From an uncultured Oscillospiraceae bacterium (GTDB taxonomy: Bacteria > Bacillota > Clostridia > Oscillospirales > Oscillospiraceae): 28,083 bases of DNA. Location of the stretch: contig CAJUPW010000034.1 in NCBI GenBank assembly GCA_910588635.1, positions 1 to 28,083 of the forward strand, read 5' to 3'. A program made the translations under genes and the position numbers. The stretch's first letter is position 1. Each line of letters opens with the position of its first letter. Under the pieces are notes generated by a model. It was not told the origin of the DNA. It made no database searches and saw only the letters and a program-made list of their open reading frames with translations. Below are positions 7,883 through 15,588 of the stretch, in pieces.

Positions 7883-7911
7883 ATAATAGCACGCTTTCAA
7901 TCTTGTGTCAA
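7883..7911 (-). promoter_or_regulatory. Strong sigma-A promoter of marR
   Basis: On the minus strand, the consensus TTGACA (7906-7911), a 17-bp spacer and TATTAT (7883-7888) sit just upstream of the GGGAG ribosome-binding site. The predicted leader is very short. Confidence 0.8.
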
Positions 7912-7968
7912 TAGCCTGCTGTTAAATTTCTATTTCAATTTCAGGGGCCAACTTGATCGTGAAACAGT

Positions 7969-8853
7969 CTAGTTCGATCCGGTCAAGTTTGATTGAAGAT
8001 GGTTCAAAAAAATCTGGGCCGCCTTAGAAAATACCTGATATTTTTTCCATGCCACACTGATTCCCGCCTCCATCCGGGGTTCCAGAGGACGGAAACAGAG
8101 GGGGCGGTCGGCGGTGGTGGGGATGATCTTATCCAGGCAGATGGCGTAGCCCAGCCCCTCCTCCACCATCAGCGAGGCGTTGAACAGCAGGTTATAGGTG
8201 GCGATGATCTCCATTTTATCTTGAATCTTCCCACTCCAGCCCGCCAGCTGGTTTTGAAACAGCTCCTGATTGGAGCAAATCAGCGGCAGGCCCACCAGAT
8301 CCCGGGGACGGATGGAAGGATTCATTGCCAGAGGGTCGTCCTTGCGTATGAGCAGGCCCCAGGTGTCGGTCTCCGGGAGACGGACAAATTCGTATTTCTG
8401 CATATCGGTGGGTTCCATAAAGACGCCAAAGTCCAGCAGACCGCGCTCCAGCCGTTCCGCCACCACCTCCTCATGTCCGCTGGTAAGGTGAATATGAATG
8501 CCGGGATATTGGTCTCGGATCTTTTTTATGATGTGAAAGACAATGCGCATCACATCGGTCTCCGCACAGCCGATATAGATATCTCCGCCGATGTCCTGGG
8601 CGGAAGCGGCCACCTCCGTCCGGGCCTTGTCCAACAATTCCATCGTTTCTTCGACACGTTTGCGAAAAATCTGTCCCTCTTCCGTAAGGGTGATCCCACG
8701 GCCGCGAATAAAGAGGGTAGTGCCCAACTCCTCCTCCAATTCCCGCAGCTGGCGGGAGAGATTGGGTTGGGTCAGGTGGAGCCGCTCCGCCGCCCGGGTA
8801 ATACTTTCTTCCCGGGCCACGGCCAAAAAATAACGTAATGCTCGTAATTCCAC
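7969..8853 (-). CDS. LysR-family transcriptional regulator
   Basis: A 294-aa LysR protein. Residues 1-60 are the DNA-binding domain (LRALRYFLAVAREESITRAA, LHLTQPNLSRQLRELEEELG). Residues ~90-290 are the periplasmic-binding-protein-like effector domain (GGDIYIGCAETD, LERGLLDFGVFMEP). The start is GTG 8853 behind AAAGGAGGA. It is transcribed away from the redox operon that begins at 8996; the two promoters lie back to back around an inverted repeat. That is the classical arrangement in which a LysR protein represses its own gene and activates the divergent operon with a co-inducer. The inducer cannot be deduced. Confidence 0.93.
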   Translation of the reverse strand: MELRALRYFLAVAREESITRAAERLHLTQPNLSRQLRELEEELGTTLFIRGRGITLTEEGQIFRKRVEETMELLDKARTEVAASAQDIGGDIYIGCAETDVMRIVFHIIKKIRDQYPGIHIHLTSGHEEVVAERLERGLLDFGVFMEPTDMQKYEFVRLPETDTWGLLIRKDDPLAMNPSIRPRDLVGLPLICSNQELFQNQLAGWSGKIQDKMEIIATYNLLFNASLMVEEGLGYAICLDKIIPTTADRPLCFRPLEPRMEAGISVAWKKYQVFSKAAQIFLNHLQSNLTGSN

Positions 8854-8879
8854 TGGAAATTCCTCCTTTTCCCTCTCTG

Positions 8880-8909
8880 ATTATATGCGAAATAATATAT
8901 ACCTGTCAA
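8880..8909 (-). promoter_or_regulatory. lysR promoter
   Basis: On the minus strand, TTGACA (8904-8909), an 18-bp spacer and TATAAT (8880-8885). Both hexamers are perfect. Confidence 0.8.
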
Positions 8910-8910
8910 G

Positions 8911-8924
8911 TATGGACTTCCATA
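8911..8924. promoter_or_regulatory. Candidate LysR operator
   Basis: The inverted repeat TATGG-ACTT-CCATA lies just upstream of the lysR -35 and 12 bp upstream of the divergent -35. That is the expected position of a LysR recognition site. Its T-N12-A spacing is close to, but not exactly, the usual T-N11-A. Confidence 0.55.
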
Positions 8925-8936
8925 AAATATGAGTAT

Positions 8937-8965
8937 TTGATAATTTCAAGATCGGCAGTTATAAT
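8937..8965 (+). promoter_or_regulatory. Promoter of the redox operon
   Basis: TTGATA (8937-8942), a 17-bp spacer and a perfect TATAAT (8960-8965), about 30 nt before the first start codon at 8996. Confidence 0.8.
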
Positions 8966-8995
8966 ACAGCCAGAAACTTGAAGGGAGGATCAACT

Positions 8996-9253
8996 GTGTG
9001 GGCCCCGTTGGGAACACAAGAAGTTACGCAAAATTTGAAGGACGCCGGATGCGATCCCGAAATGGTCAAGCAATTTTTTGCCTTAGCAGAAGGCGGAGCG
9101 GATCGGGAACAGATGGCACTGCTAAAGAAGCATCGGGCTGAACTGCTGGATGAAGTACATGCGGGGCAGGATCGAATTGAATGTCTTGACTATCTGATTT
9201 ACCAAATTCAAAAACGACAAAATGACTCAAAGAAAGGTGAGAGTTTGCAATGA
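8996..9253 (+). CDS. Small helical protein of unknown function
   Basis: 85 aa and mostly alpha-helical, with no membrane segment: NLKDAGCDPEMVKQFFALAEGG, then LLKKHRAELLDEVHAGQDRIECLDYLIYQIQK. Similar short proteins occur beside reductase genes in Clostridia, and I know of no assigned function. The open frame starts at TTG 8978, but AGGGAGG lies inside that extension, so GTG 8996, seven bases after it, is the better start. The stop codon overlaps the next gene's ATG (ATGA), so translation is probably coupled to the flavin reductase. Confidence 0.75.
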   Translation: MWAPLGTQEVTQNLKDAGCDPEMVKQFFALAEGGADREQMALLKKHRAELLDEVHAGQDRIECLDYLIYQIQKRQNDSKKGESLQ

Positions 9254-9873
9254 AAGTATTACTGATCAACGGCAGTACCCGGAAAAACGGCTGCACCTGG
9301 CTGGCCCTCTCGGAAGTGGCGAAGGAACTGAATACCCAGGATGTGGAGACGGAAATCGTCCAATTAGGGTCCGACCCCGTCTGGGACTGCATCGGCTGCA
9401 ACAGCTGCCAGGGCGGCGGTCACTGCGTATTTGAGGACGACGTGGTCAACGCCTGGATCGCCAAGGCCCGGGAGGCGGACGGCTTTGTGTTCGGCTCTCC
9501 GGTCTACTTCGCCCACCCCACCGGGCACATCCTCTCCGTCCTGGACCGGATGTTTTACGCCGGGGCAGACGCCTTTCTCCACAAGCCGGGGGCCGCAGTG
9601 GTGACCGCCCGCCGGGCCGGAACCACCGCCTCGCTGGATGTGCTGAACAAGTATTTCGCAGACATGCAGATGCCTATGGTGGGGTCCACCTACTGGAATA
9701 TGGTGTTCGGCCCGGCGCCGGAGAAAATCCCGGAGGACCTGGAGGGCCTGCAAACCATGTGCAACCTGGGTAAGAACATGGCCTGGCTGCTCAAGTGCAT
9801 CCAGGCCGGGCGGGAAACGGGTTTGGAACCTCCCGCCGCTGAGATGGTCCACTGGACCAACTTCAACCGCTGA
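9250..9873 (+). CDS. NADPH-dependent FMN reductase / iron-sulfur flavoprotein-like
   Basis: A 207-aa flavodoxin-fold protein. The FMN phosphate loop is GSTRKNG (residues 8-14) after the MKVLLIN strand. A compact cysteine cluster C47-x2-C50-x2-C53-x5-C59 follows, like the 4Fe-4S motif of archaeal/clostridial iron-sulfur flavoproteins. GSPVYFAHPTGHILSVLDRM is the conserved flavin-contact and dimer region. It probably passes electrons between FMN and a partner in the cytoplasm. It overlaps the upstream small ORF by 4 bases and is followed 16 bases later by the acetyltransferase. A plain quinone or azo reductase is less likely because of the Cys cluster. Confidence 0.85.
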   Translation: MKVLLINGSTRKNGCTWLALSEVAKELNTQDVETEIVQLGSDPVWDCIGCNSCQGGGHCVFEDDVVNAWIAKAREADGFVFGSPVYFAHPTGHILSVLDRMFYAGADAFLHKPGAAVVTARRAGTTASLDVLNKYFADMQMPMVGSTYWNMVFGPAPEKIPEDLEGLQTMCNLGKNMAWLLKCIQAGRETGLEPPAAEMVHWTNFNR

Positions 9874-9889
9874 GAAGGAGGCGGGACGG

Positions 9890-10486
9890 ATGAATCAGGA
9901 TGAGGTATTGCGGAGTATGGCCCAAAGGGAACCGGCTTTGGCGGGTTCCCCGGCTCATCAGGTGATGCACGAGCTGGCCCAGGCGGCCCTGCGGCTGACC
10001 ATGGAACTGAACAGCTGCTATCACACGCCGGAGGAGGTGCGGGAGCTGTTTTCCCAAATCACGGGAAAGCCGGTGGACGAGAGCTTCGCCCTGTTTCCGC
10101 CCTTCCACACCGACTGCGGCAAAAATATAACCGTGGGCAAAAACGTGTTTATCAACGCCTGCTGCTGCTTTCAGGACCAGGGAAGTATCACCATCGGAGA
10201 TGGCTGTCTCATCGGCCACAGGGTGGTGCTGGCCACCATCAACCACGGCTTTCCTCCGGAACATCGGAAGGACAATTACCCCGCCGCTATCACCATTGGG
10301 CAAAACGTGTGGATCGGCTCCAACGCCACCGTTCTCCCCGGCGTGACCGTTGGGGACGGAGCCATTATCGCGGCGGGGGCGGTGGTGACAAAGGATGTTC
10401 CCGCCAACGTGATTGTGGGCGGCGTCCCCGCCAAGGTCATTAAGGCGGTCCCTCAGACAGCTTCTGTCCAACGAAAGATATCTTGA
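9890..10486 (+). CDS. Sugar O-acetyltransferase (maltose/galactoside acetyltransferase family)
   Basis: 198 aa, a left-handed beta-helix (hexapeptide) transferase that acetylates a sugar or similar hydroxyl from acetyl-CoA. The N-terminal helical cap spans ~1-60. Hexapeptide coils run from NITVGKNVFINACC through SITIGDGCLIGHRVVL. The catalytic His is H119 in INHGF, and the acetyl-CoA-binding coils are VWIGSNATVLPGVTVGDGA and AAGAVVTKDVPANVIVGGVPAK. The start is ATG 9890 behind GAAGGAGG. Such genes are often found beside reductases in Firmicutes without a proven link, so its role in this operon is unclear. Confidence 0.9.
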   Translation: MNQDEVLRSMAQREPALAGSPAHQVMHELAQAALRLTMELNSCYHTPEEVRELFSQITGKPVDESFALFPPFHTDCGKNITVGKNVFINACCCFQDQGSITIGDGCLIGHRVVLATINHGFPPEHRKDNYPAAITIGQNVWIGSNATVLPGVTVGDGAIIAAGAVVTKDVPANVIVGGVPAKVIKAVPQTASVQRKIS

Positions 10487-10499
10487 TTTAGGAGGTTTT

Positions 10500-12518
10500 A
10501 TGAAAAAACGAATCTTTACCAGCTTCATTTTAATCTGCCTGCTCCTTACTATGCCTGCCTGCGCAGCAGGGACTGACCAGCCGAACAATGCGGAACGACT
10601 GTCCGTCCAGAATACTGGATTTACAGATGTTCCCGCCGATGCCTGGTACGCCCAGGCCGTGGAATACTGCCGGGAAAACGGCCTGATGGCTGGCACTTCG
10701 GATACTACGTTTGCTCCAGAAGGGACTTTGACTCGGGCCATGCTGGCCGCCATTCTCTACCGTATGAGTGGAACGCCCGCTGTCTCTGCTCCGCCTGCCT
10801 TTTCCGATGCTGAAACTGGCGCGTGGTACAGTGACGCAGTGGCCTGGGCGGCGGAAACCGGCGTGATTTCCGGCTACAACAGTGGAACCTTTGGGGTAAA
10901 CGACCCCACCACCCGGGAGCAGGCAGTTACCATTTTATGGCGCTATGCGGGGAGTCCGGACCCTGGGACAGCTTTACGCTTCTCCGATGGAGATTCCGTT
11001 TCCAGTTGGGCACAGGCGGCAATCCAATGGGCAAGCGCGGGAGATATTCTGGAGGGAATGACAGCAAATAACCATTTTGACCCGCAAACAAATATCAAAC
11101 GAGGAGAAGTTGCCTCTATGCTCTATCACTATTTAAGCAGCAATACCAGCGGCCAGCCGGAACCGGCAGTAGGCGGCAAGACCCTGGTGGCCTATTTCTC
11201 CGCAACCAACACGACCCGCCCTCTGGCGGAGTATGCGGCGGATATTCTGAGCGCCGACCTCTATGAGATCGTACCGGAGGACCCCTATACGGACGCTGAT
11301 CTGGCCTATTATACCAATGGTCGGGCTGACCGGGAGCAAAACGACGCCTCTGCCCGTCCTGCTATCTCCGGCATCGTAGAGAACATGGCGGACTATGATG
11401 TAATCTTCCTGGGCTATCCCATCTGGCACGGGCAGGCCCCCCGGATTATCAGCACCTTCCTGGAGAGCTATGACCTCACTGGGAAAACCATCATCCCCTT
11501 CTGCACCTCCCACTCCAGCGGCATCGGCTCCAGTGATACCAGCCTCCACTCCCTCGCCAGCGGTGCAAACTGGCTTGCCGGACGCAGATTCGCCGGTGGA
11601 ACCACCCGCAGCAGTATGGAGGACTGGATCAGCGGTCTTGATCTGCCCGAACCAGAGACAGCGGTGGACACAGTGACTTCCGCCACCAGCAAGGCGGCGT
11701 TCAACTTTGAAACCAAAAGCGTCACCCTCAACAGCGGCTATGAAATGCCCATCAACGGCCTGGGGACTTACAGCCTCCATGGAGAAACCTGCGTCAGCTC
11801 TGTGAAGTCCGCTCTGTCCAGCGGTGTCCGTCTGATCGACACCGCCTCCGCCTACGGCAACGAGGAAGAAGTAGGCCAAGCTGTCCGGGAGGCCATGGAG
11901 GAATTGGGCCTCCAAAGAGAAGATATTTTCGTCATTACGAAGATTTATCCCGGCAGCGAAATGGCAAACCCGGAGCAGTCCATCCAAGCGTGTCTGGACC
12001 GGCTGGACCTGGGCTATGTGGATATGATGCTCCTGCACCACCCCGACCGGAATGATGTAAAAGCGTATCAGGCCATGGAGAAGTTTGTGGAGGAAGGAAA
12101 AATCCGCTCCCTGGGCCTGTCCAACTGGTATGTGAAGGAGCTGGAGGAATTTCTGCCCCAGGTGTCCATCACTCCGGCGCTGGTGCAGAATGAAATCCAC
12201 CCATACTATCAGGAGAATGAGGTAATTCCCTATATTCAGGACTTGGGCATCGTGGTCCAGGGCTGGTATCCCCTGGGAGGCCGGGGCCATACGGGGGAGC
12301 TGCTGGGAGACGAGGTAATCTCCAGTATCGCAAAGGCTCACGGTGTATCCTCTGCCCAGGTGATTCTTCGGTGGAATCTGCAAAAGGGCGTGGTGGTCAT
12401 TCCTGGCTCCAGCAATCCCGACCATATCAAGGAAAACACAGAGTTGTACGATTTCGCGCTGACAGACGAGGAAATGGCGCAAATCAACGCTCTGGACCGG
12501 AATGAAAAGCACGATTGA
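10500..12518 (+). CDS. Exported SLH - flavodoxin - aldo/keto reductase fusion protein
   Basis: 672 aa with an unusual order of domains. Residues 1-21 are a signal peptide (KKR, then a hydrophobic stretch, then MPAC) with Cys21 as a possible lipidation site; the lipobox is weak. Three SLH repeats follow (~39-90, ~98-150, ~158-212; FTDVPADAWYAQAV, FSDAETGAWYSDAV, FSDGDSVSSWAQAA), which bind cell-wall polymer. Residues ~226-380 are a flavodoxin (LVAYFSATNTT phosphate loop, IFLGYPIWHG, FCTSHSSGIGSS). Residues ~403-672 are an aldo/keto reductase with tetrad D447, Y452, K481 and H513. The start is ATG 10500 after GGAGG; the longer frame from 10413 overlaps the acetyltransferase and is rejected. Both redox domains would sit outside the membrane, where NADPH is not normally available, so the electron source is unclear. 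Confidence 0.9.
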   Translation: MKKRIFTSFILICLLLTMPACAAGTDQPNNAERLSVQNTGFTDVPADAWYAQAVEYCRENGLMAGTSDTTFAPEGTLTRAMLAAILYRMSGTPAVSAPPAFSDAETGAWYSDAVAWAAETGVISGYNSGTFGVNDPTTREQAVTILWRYAGSPDPGTALRFSDGDSVSSWAQAAIQWASAGDILEGMTANNHFDPQTNIKRGEVASMLYHYLSSNTSGQPEPAVGGKTLVAYFSATNTTRPLAEYAADILSADLYEIVPEDPYTDADLAYYTNGRADREQNDASARPAISGIVENMADYDVIFLGYPIWHGQAPRIISTFLESYDLTGKTIIPFCTSHSSGIGSSDTSLHSLASGANWLAGRRFAGGTTRSSMEDWISGLDLPEPETAVDTVTSATSKAAFNFETKSVTLNSGYEMPINGLGTYSLHGETCVSSVKSALSSGVRLIDTASAYGNEEEVGQAVREAMEELGLQREDIFVITKIYPGSEMANPEQSIQACLDRLDLGYVDMMLLHHPDRNDVKAYQAMEKFVEEGKIRSLGLSNWYVKELEEFLPQVSITPALVQNEIHPYYQENEVIPYIQDLGIVVQGWYPLGGRGHTGELLGDEVISSIAKAHGVSSAQVILRWNLQKGVVVIPGSSNPDHIKENTELYDFALTDEEMAQINALDRNEKHD

Positions 12519-12528
12519 TATTAAACAA

Positions 12529-12581
12529 CATCCTGCCTGTGGCACCTGTGACCGGCGGCACACAGGCAGGATGATTTTTTT
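12529..12581 (+). terminator. Intrinsic terminator/attenuator inside the redox operon
   Basis: A perfect 13-bp stem, CATCCTGCCTGTG / CACAGGCAGGATG, with a 19-nt loop and a run of seven T. It lies between the SLH fusion gene and the HgdB-like gene, so the downstream genes are expressed by readthrough or from a promoter I did not see. Confidence 0.88.
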
Positions 12582-12598
12582 AATAGGAGGCAGCCTGT

Positions 12599-13837
12599 AT
12601 GAAGCTGCAAGAAAAAGAGATTTCCGCCTATGAAGCGGAACATCAGAATATTGCGGAGCGGCTGATGCGGGAAATGCCGCCATTCAAGGAAGCGGAACGG
12701 TTCCTCGAACTGGTCCAGGCTCATTTCTCCCTCGCTGCGCGCCGCGTACAGCACCCGAAGGTAATCGTCCTGGGCAGCAGCTTCCCGGAGGAACTGATCC
12801 ACGCTTTCGGCATTACGCCCTATTGGGTTTTGGGTGGCAGTCTGCAAACCGGCGCGTGGGCCGGTGAACTGGCGCCAAGGGATGCCGACCCGGTGAGCCG
12901 GTCCATCCTGGGGTTGATGTTGGGGATAGAAGAATCGGTCCGGGATACACTGATTTTGCTCCCTATCGTCAGCGACAGTACCCGGAAGCTGGCTTACCTG
13001 CTCCGGCGAGCGGGTTTGAAGGTGCATGCGCTGGATATTCCACCCAGGAAAACCAAGGCGGCAGTCACCAAGTATCAGCAGCAGATGGAGCTGTGTGCGG
13101 AAGTTTTGTCCCGGCACACGGGAAAGCGGCTTACCCGGCGGGCGTTCCGGGACGCCGCCGGGCTGGTCGCCCAAGCCCATGACGAAATACGGCGGTTTCT
13201 CCGTCTGAACCAGGAGCACCCCGCCTGTATGACTGCTCCCTGGCGGATGCTGATTTTGTTCAGCTATTACTGTGCCGGCGACATCCAGATATGGACTGAG
13301 ATGCTGGCTCGGCTCAACGACCATTTGGAGGTGGACCGGACTTACCAGCCCCGCCCAGCGGGAGGGAAAGTCCTTCTCATGGGTTCCCCGATTTATTTCC
13401 CAAACTATAAAATCCCCTTCCTTCTCCAAGATGTGGGGTTGAATGTGGCGGCGCATCTGGACTATACGGCCCAAAAAGCGGAAGCCGCTATGACACTGGA
13501 GCAGAGCATTGGCGCCGCCCTGTCCAGCCTGGCCCGGCGGTTCTATCTCTTTGACTGCTCCGGGTCCTACGCCATCAATGTCGCCTTACAGCGTGCAGCG
13601 AAGGAGATATTGGAAAAGCAGGAGATTGATGGGGTCGTCTACTGTGTTTTGAAGGGGCAGATCGAATACGACTTTGAATTGGAGCGCGTGGAGGAGTTGT
13701 GCGCCAGGGAAAATATCCCGGTGTTCCGCCTGGAAACCGACTACAGCCAGCAGGACGTGGAACAGCTTCGCATCCGCATGGAGGCTTTTTCGGAAATGCT
13801 GCGGCAGAGACAGTATCAGAAGGGGGTAGCTGTGTGA
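12599..13837 (+). CDS. 2-hydroxyacyl-CoA dehydratase-like (HgdB/DCCP family) protein lacking cluster cysteines
   Basis: 412 aa with the fold markers of the HgdB/BcrB/double-cubane family: KVIVLGSSFPEELIHAFGITP near 55, KVLLMGSPIYFPNYKIP near 260, and GVVYCVLKGQIEYDFE followed by ETDYSQQDVEQLRIRMEAF at the end. Compared with its paralogue at 15588, the positions that should ligate iron-sulfur clusters are changed: PRDAC is PRDAD (D97), VTCDC is VSDS (S125, S127), and RGC is KGQ. It is therefore probably a non-catalytic partner or scaffold that pairs with the cysteine-complete protein, as heterodimeric dehydratases have two homologous subunits. The start is ATG 12599 behind AGGAGG. It overlaps the next gene by 4 bases. 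Confidence 0.85.
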   Translation: MKLQEKEISAYEAEHQNIAERLMREMPPFKEAERFLELVQAHFSLAARRVQHPKVIVLGSSFPEELIHAFGITPYWVLGGSLQTGAWAGELAPRDADPVSRSILGLMLGIEESVRDTLILLPIVSDSTRKLAYLLRRAGLKVHALDIPPRKTKAAVTKYQQQMELCAEVLSRHTGKRLTRRAFRDAAGLVAQAHDEIRRFLRLNQEHPACMTAPWRMLILFSYYCAGDIQIWTEMLARLNDHLEVDRTYQPRPAGGKVLLMGSPIYFPNYKIPFLLQDVGLNVAAHLDYTAQKAEAAMTLEQSIGAALSSLARRFYLFDCSGSYAINVALQRAAKEILEKQEIDGVVYCVLKGQIEYDFELERVEELCARENIPVFRLETDYSQQDVEQLRIRMEAFSEMLRQRQYQKGVAV

Positions 13838-15588
13838 AGAAGGTCAAATATGGAACGGCGGCGGTCTGGATCATCTGCGCCCTGCTGACGCTGGCCGCTT
13901 TCTTTGCAAAGGATTTTGTGTTATACGATTTTCAGATGATGCCCGCTAACTATGCCTATACCCGGAGCGAGGAACGCCCCGCCCAGGCAGCGTCCTCATT
14001 CTGGTTTACCCTGGGGCCGGATCGGGAGCTGCAATACGGGTACGATGAAAATGTTGACCCGGAGGCGGTGATGCTCTACGGTAAAACCGAGGAAGAAGTA
14101 CAGGCGATTACCGGCGCAGATATGTCTCCCATTCGAGAGGACCTGATCGGCTATTTTGTAGCGGTTCTCCCGGTGCGGCAAGGGGATATTGACGGCAATG
14201 GGACCTTGGAAACCATCCACGATTTTGCCAGGGCTGACATTGGACCTCATACATACGAGCTGGCTCCCAGGGAGTTCAACATCCCGGAGCTGCCCTTTGA
14301 ACTGGCTTTTGCCGAGCGAAAGTATATCCAGGTCCTTTACCAGAACCAGCCTTTGACCAATGCAGAGGTTATCGTAACGGAGGGGGACGGTTCGGAGACT
14401 GCCTACTATACCGACAGCCACGGCTGGATCAGCGGTCTGTCCATCGAAACCCTCCGCAGCGGCTTCACCGCCACTTATTCCCCGGACGGCCAGAACATCT
14501 ACCGGATGTACTATCTGGTTGAGGATTATGAATACTTTACTACCCACTTCTTCAAAGCGCACATCCCTCTGTTGATTATCCTGGCACTTACTGCGCTTGG
14601 TATTATAATCGTCTACTTTATCCGGGAATGGTATTGCCGGAAGGACCCGGCCTATGAGGTCTATGGCCGGGAGCGCCCCGGCTTCGGCGGCGGGCATCCA
14701 CTGCGGGAACGGACAAATTCCAAATTCCTGCTGATAAGATGGCTCTTTCTGATTTTTGGTTTCTTCTTCTGGACCTACGCGGGGAAAATCATTCATCAAG
14801 GACAGGCACTCAACCAGATCGCCATTCCAGTGTTCAGTTGTCCCTTCAATCTGGATCAGACGTTGGAATCAAGCTGCTACTACCTGACCCACCTCCCCAT
14901 CCTGTTCACCCGGAATTTGGGATATGTCCTCTGCTTCCTTGGGACGCTGCTGCTGTCCCTGGTATTCCTGGGACGGATGCTCTGCGGTTTCATGTGCCCC
15001 CTTGGGCTGCTGCAAGACCTGATGGACCAGCTTCGGAAGGTGCTTCATATCCGGCCCATCCAGGTGACAGACCGGATGAACAAGGCCATCCAGCCGCTGA
15101 AATGGCTGTGGATCATTTTATTCCTCGGCTTTGTGTTTGTGGGCGGCGACTTCTGCGACATTTGCCCCAACAAGGTGTTCTCCACCGCCCTGGGCGGATG
15201 GTGGGCCAGCTATGCCCTCACCGGCTTTTTGACCGTGTTCCTGCTGGTGGGCAGCTTCTTCATCAAGCGGTTCTGGTGTCTGATGTGTCCTATGGGGTAT
15301 CTGCTGGGCATCTTCTATAAATTCAACCTGTTCAAGCTGAAAAAGGACTGCACCGCTTGTACCGAGTGCGGAGCCTGTTACGAGGCGTGCCCCATGCGGC
15401 TGAAAAATATCTATACCGAGCGGGACAAGGCCAATGTCCAGACCGTGGACTGCCTCATGTGCGGCGAGTGCATCCACAAATGCCCGGAGGACAACGCTCT
15501 GCGGCTGACTTTCTGCGGCAAGGACGTCTACCGTTCTTCCCGCAAGGCGTTTATCTCGAAATACGCACCCAAAGGGAAGAAACCGTAA
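13834..15588 (+). CDS. NosR/NapH-like membrane polyferredoxin with an extracytoplasmic beta-domain
   Basis: 584 aa. One membrane helix spans ~8-27. An extracytoplasmic region (~30-245) includes a carboxypeptidase-regulatory-like beta-sandwich (KYIQVLYQNQPLTNAEVIV...YTDSHGW). A second helix (HIPLLIILALTALGIIIVYF) and several more follow. Cluster motifs are CGFMCPLG (~383), CDICP (~439), CLMCPMG (~480), then two cytoplasmic 4Fe-4S ferredoxin motifs CTACTECGACYEACP (~505) and CLMCGECIHKCP (~539). NosR and NapH relatives carry electrons across the membrane to exported reductases. Unlike NosR, no FMN-binding domain is seen. The start is GTG 13834 behind AAGGGGGT, overlapping the upstream stop (GTGTGA); the frame back to 13699 lies inside the previous gene. 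A likely partner is the exported flavodoxin/AKR protein or the HgdB-like pair. Confidence 0.88.
   Translation: MKKVKYGTAAVWIICALLTLAAFFAKDFVLYDFQMMPANYAYTRSEERPAQAASSFWFTLGPDRELQYGYDENVDPEAVMLYGKTEEEVQAITGADMSPIREDLIGYFVAVLPVRQGDIDGNGTLETIHDFARADIGPHTYELAPREFNIPELPFELAFAERKYIQVLYQNQPLTNAEVIVTEGDGSETAYYTDSHGWISGLSIETLRSGFTATYSPDGQNIYRMYYLVEDYEYFTTHFFKAHIPLLIILALTALGIIIVYFIREWYCRKDPAYEVYGRERPGFGGGHPLRERTNSKFLLIRWLFLIFGFFFWTYAGKIIHQGQALNQIAIPVFSCPFNLDQTLESSCYYLTHLPILFTRNLGYVLCFLGTLLLSLVFLGRMLCGFMCPLGLLQDLMDQLRKVLHIRPIQVTDRMNKAIQPLKWLWIILFLGFVFVGGDFCDICPNKVFSTALGGWWASYALTGFLTVFLLVGSFFIKRFWCLMCPMGYLLGIFYKFNLFKLKKDCTACTECGACYEACPMRLKNIYTERDKANVQTVDCLMCGECIHKCPEDNALRLTFCGKDVYRSSRKAFISKYAPKGKKP

Noticed and set aside
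8978..9873. Phage or defence-island interpretation of the cargo
   Set aside because: No capsid, portal, terminase, restriction or nuclease-effector genes are recognisable; the cargo is mainly redox enzymes and regulators.
10413..10499. N-terminal extension of the SLH fusion protein
   Set aside because: It overlaps the acetyltransferase end; ATG 10500 has a GGAGG site and starts a proper signal peptide.
11133..12683. 516-aa minus-strand ORF
   Set aside because: Antisense of the SLH-flavodoxin-AKR gene, whose three domains are unambiguous; it also crosses the intergenic terminator.
12521..13474. 317-aa minus-strand ORF
   Set aside because: Shadow of the Cys-poor HgdB-like gene; no ribosome-binding site or family motif.
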